5,936 nt of DNA from Oxalobacteraceae bacterium (GTDB taxonomy: Bacteria; Pseudomonadota; Gammaproteobacteria; Burkholderiales; Burkholderiaceae_D), in the NCBI GenBank assembly GCA_003132085.1, contig PKWO01000541.1, positions 1 through 5,936 on the forward strand. The letters run 5' to 3'. The translations under genes and the position numbers were made by a program. Under the pieces are notes generated by a model, which was not told where the DNA came from, did not search any database, and saw nothing but the letters and a program-made list of their open reading frames with translations. How positions within the stretch are numbered: position 1 is the stretch's first letter; each line of letters begins with the position of its first letter. Below are positions 5,419 through 5,936 of the stretch, in pieces.

Positions 5419-5936
5419 ATGGCTCTCCTCCAAATCGCCGAACCCGGCTTGAGCGCTGCGCCACACCAGCACCGGCTGGCAGTAGGCATCGACCTCGGCA
5501 CCACCAATTCGCTGGTGGCCAGCGTCCTCTCCGGCGCCACGCAAGTGCTGCGCGACGAAGCCGAGCGCGCGCTGTTGCCGTCGGTGGTGCGCTATCTCGA
5601 CCCGGCAAAAAACGGCGCGCCTGTAGTCGGCCACGAGGCCAAGGCGGTGCAAAGCGAGGATCCGCACAACACGCTGTCGTCGATCAAGCGCCTGATGGGG
5701 CGCAGCCGGTCCGATGTAGGCAACATCGGCGACATGCCGTATACCTTTATCGACACCCCCGGCATGGTGCAAATCGACACCGCCGCCGGCATCAAGACCC
5801 CGATCGACGTGTCGGCCGACATTTTGCGCACGCTGCGCACACGCGCCGAAGCCGCACTCGGCGGCGAACTGGCCGGCGCGGTGATCACGGTACCGGCCTA
5901 TTTCGACGACGCCCAGCGCCAAGCCACCAAGGATGC
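5419..5936 (+). CDS. hscA: Fe-S assembly Hsp70 chaperone HscA (partial, N-terminal 172 residues)
   Basis: This specialised Hsp70 binds the LPPVK loop of IscU and uses ATP hydrolysis to promote cluster release. The start MALLQIAEPGLSAAPHQ is nearly identical to E. coli HscA and distinguishes it from DnaK. The ATPase phosphate-1 motif GIDLGTTNS is at residues 23-31. SSIKRLMGRS (87-96) and AVITVPAYFDDAQRQATKD (154-172) continue the nucleotide-binding domain. The remaining ~450 residues, including the substrate-binding domain, lie beyond the right edge. No good ribosome site is visible in the 10-bp gap after iscA, so translational coupling to iscA is likely. The co-chaperone gene hscB, normally directly upstream, is absent from this position. 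Confidence 0.96.
   Translation, partial: MALLQIAEPGLSAAPHQHRLAVGIDLGTTNSLVASVLSGATQVLRDEAERALLPSVVRYLDPAKNGAPVVGHEAKAVQSEDPHNTLSSIKRLMGRSRSDVGNIGDMPYTFIDTPGMVQIDTAAGIKTPIDVSADILRTLRTRAEAALGGELAGAVITVPAYFDDAQRQATKD

Overview
The window looks like a chromosomal stretch from a beta-proteobacterium, most likely Burkholderiales and possibly Oxalobacteraceae. This is inferred from the moderately high GC content, the proteobacterial form of the ISC proteins (IscS, IscU, IscA and HscA all resemble the E. coli proteins in length and motifs), and a GST and M28 peptidase of types I associate with that group. No rRNA, tRNA, CRISPR array or insertion sequence is visible.

Layout. Positions 1-1493 (minus strand) hold the N-terminal ~497 residues of a secreted M28-family zinc aminopeptidase whose C-terminus lies beyond the left edge. 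A 92-bp gap with a short hairpin separates it from a glutathione S-transferase-like gene (1586-2314, minus), which may be its operon partner. A 660-bp non-coding divergent region (2315-2974) follows. The rest of the window (2975-5936, plus strand) is a tightly packed iron-sulfur cluster (ISC) operon: iscS, iscU, an erpA-type A-type carrier, iscA and the start of hscA, with gaps of 51, 37, 33 and 10 bp.

How the operon works. IscS removes sulfur from cysteine and passes it to the scaffold IscU. The HscA chaperone recognises the LPPVK motif of IscU and drives cluster release, and the A-type carriers ErpA and IscA pass clusters to target apoproteins. All catalytic and cluster-binding residues I could check are intact.

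What is unusual. The operon departs from the textbook iscRSUA-hscBA-fdx order in three ways: no iscR precedes iscS, no hscB lies between iscA and hscA, and an ErpA-type carrier sits between iscU and iscA. In addition, the region upstream of iscS carries a near-consensus sigma-54 (RpoN) -24/-12 element. About 110 bp upstream of the predicted start is a 7-bp dyad, with an IHF-like match in between. Together these suggest an accessory ISC operon that has replaced IscR feedback with activator-dependent sigma-54 control, for example to meet a conditional demand such as nitrogen fixation. The motifs and gene order are read directly from the sequence. The regulatory and physiological interpretation is inference.
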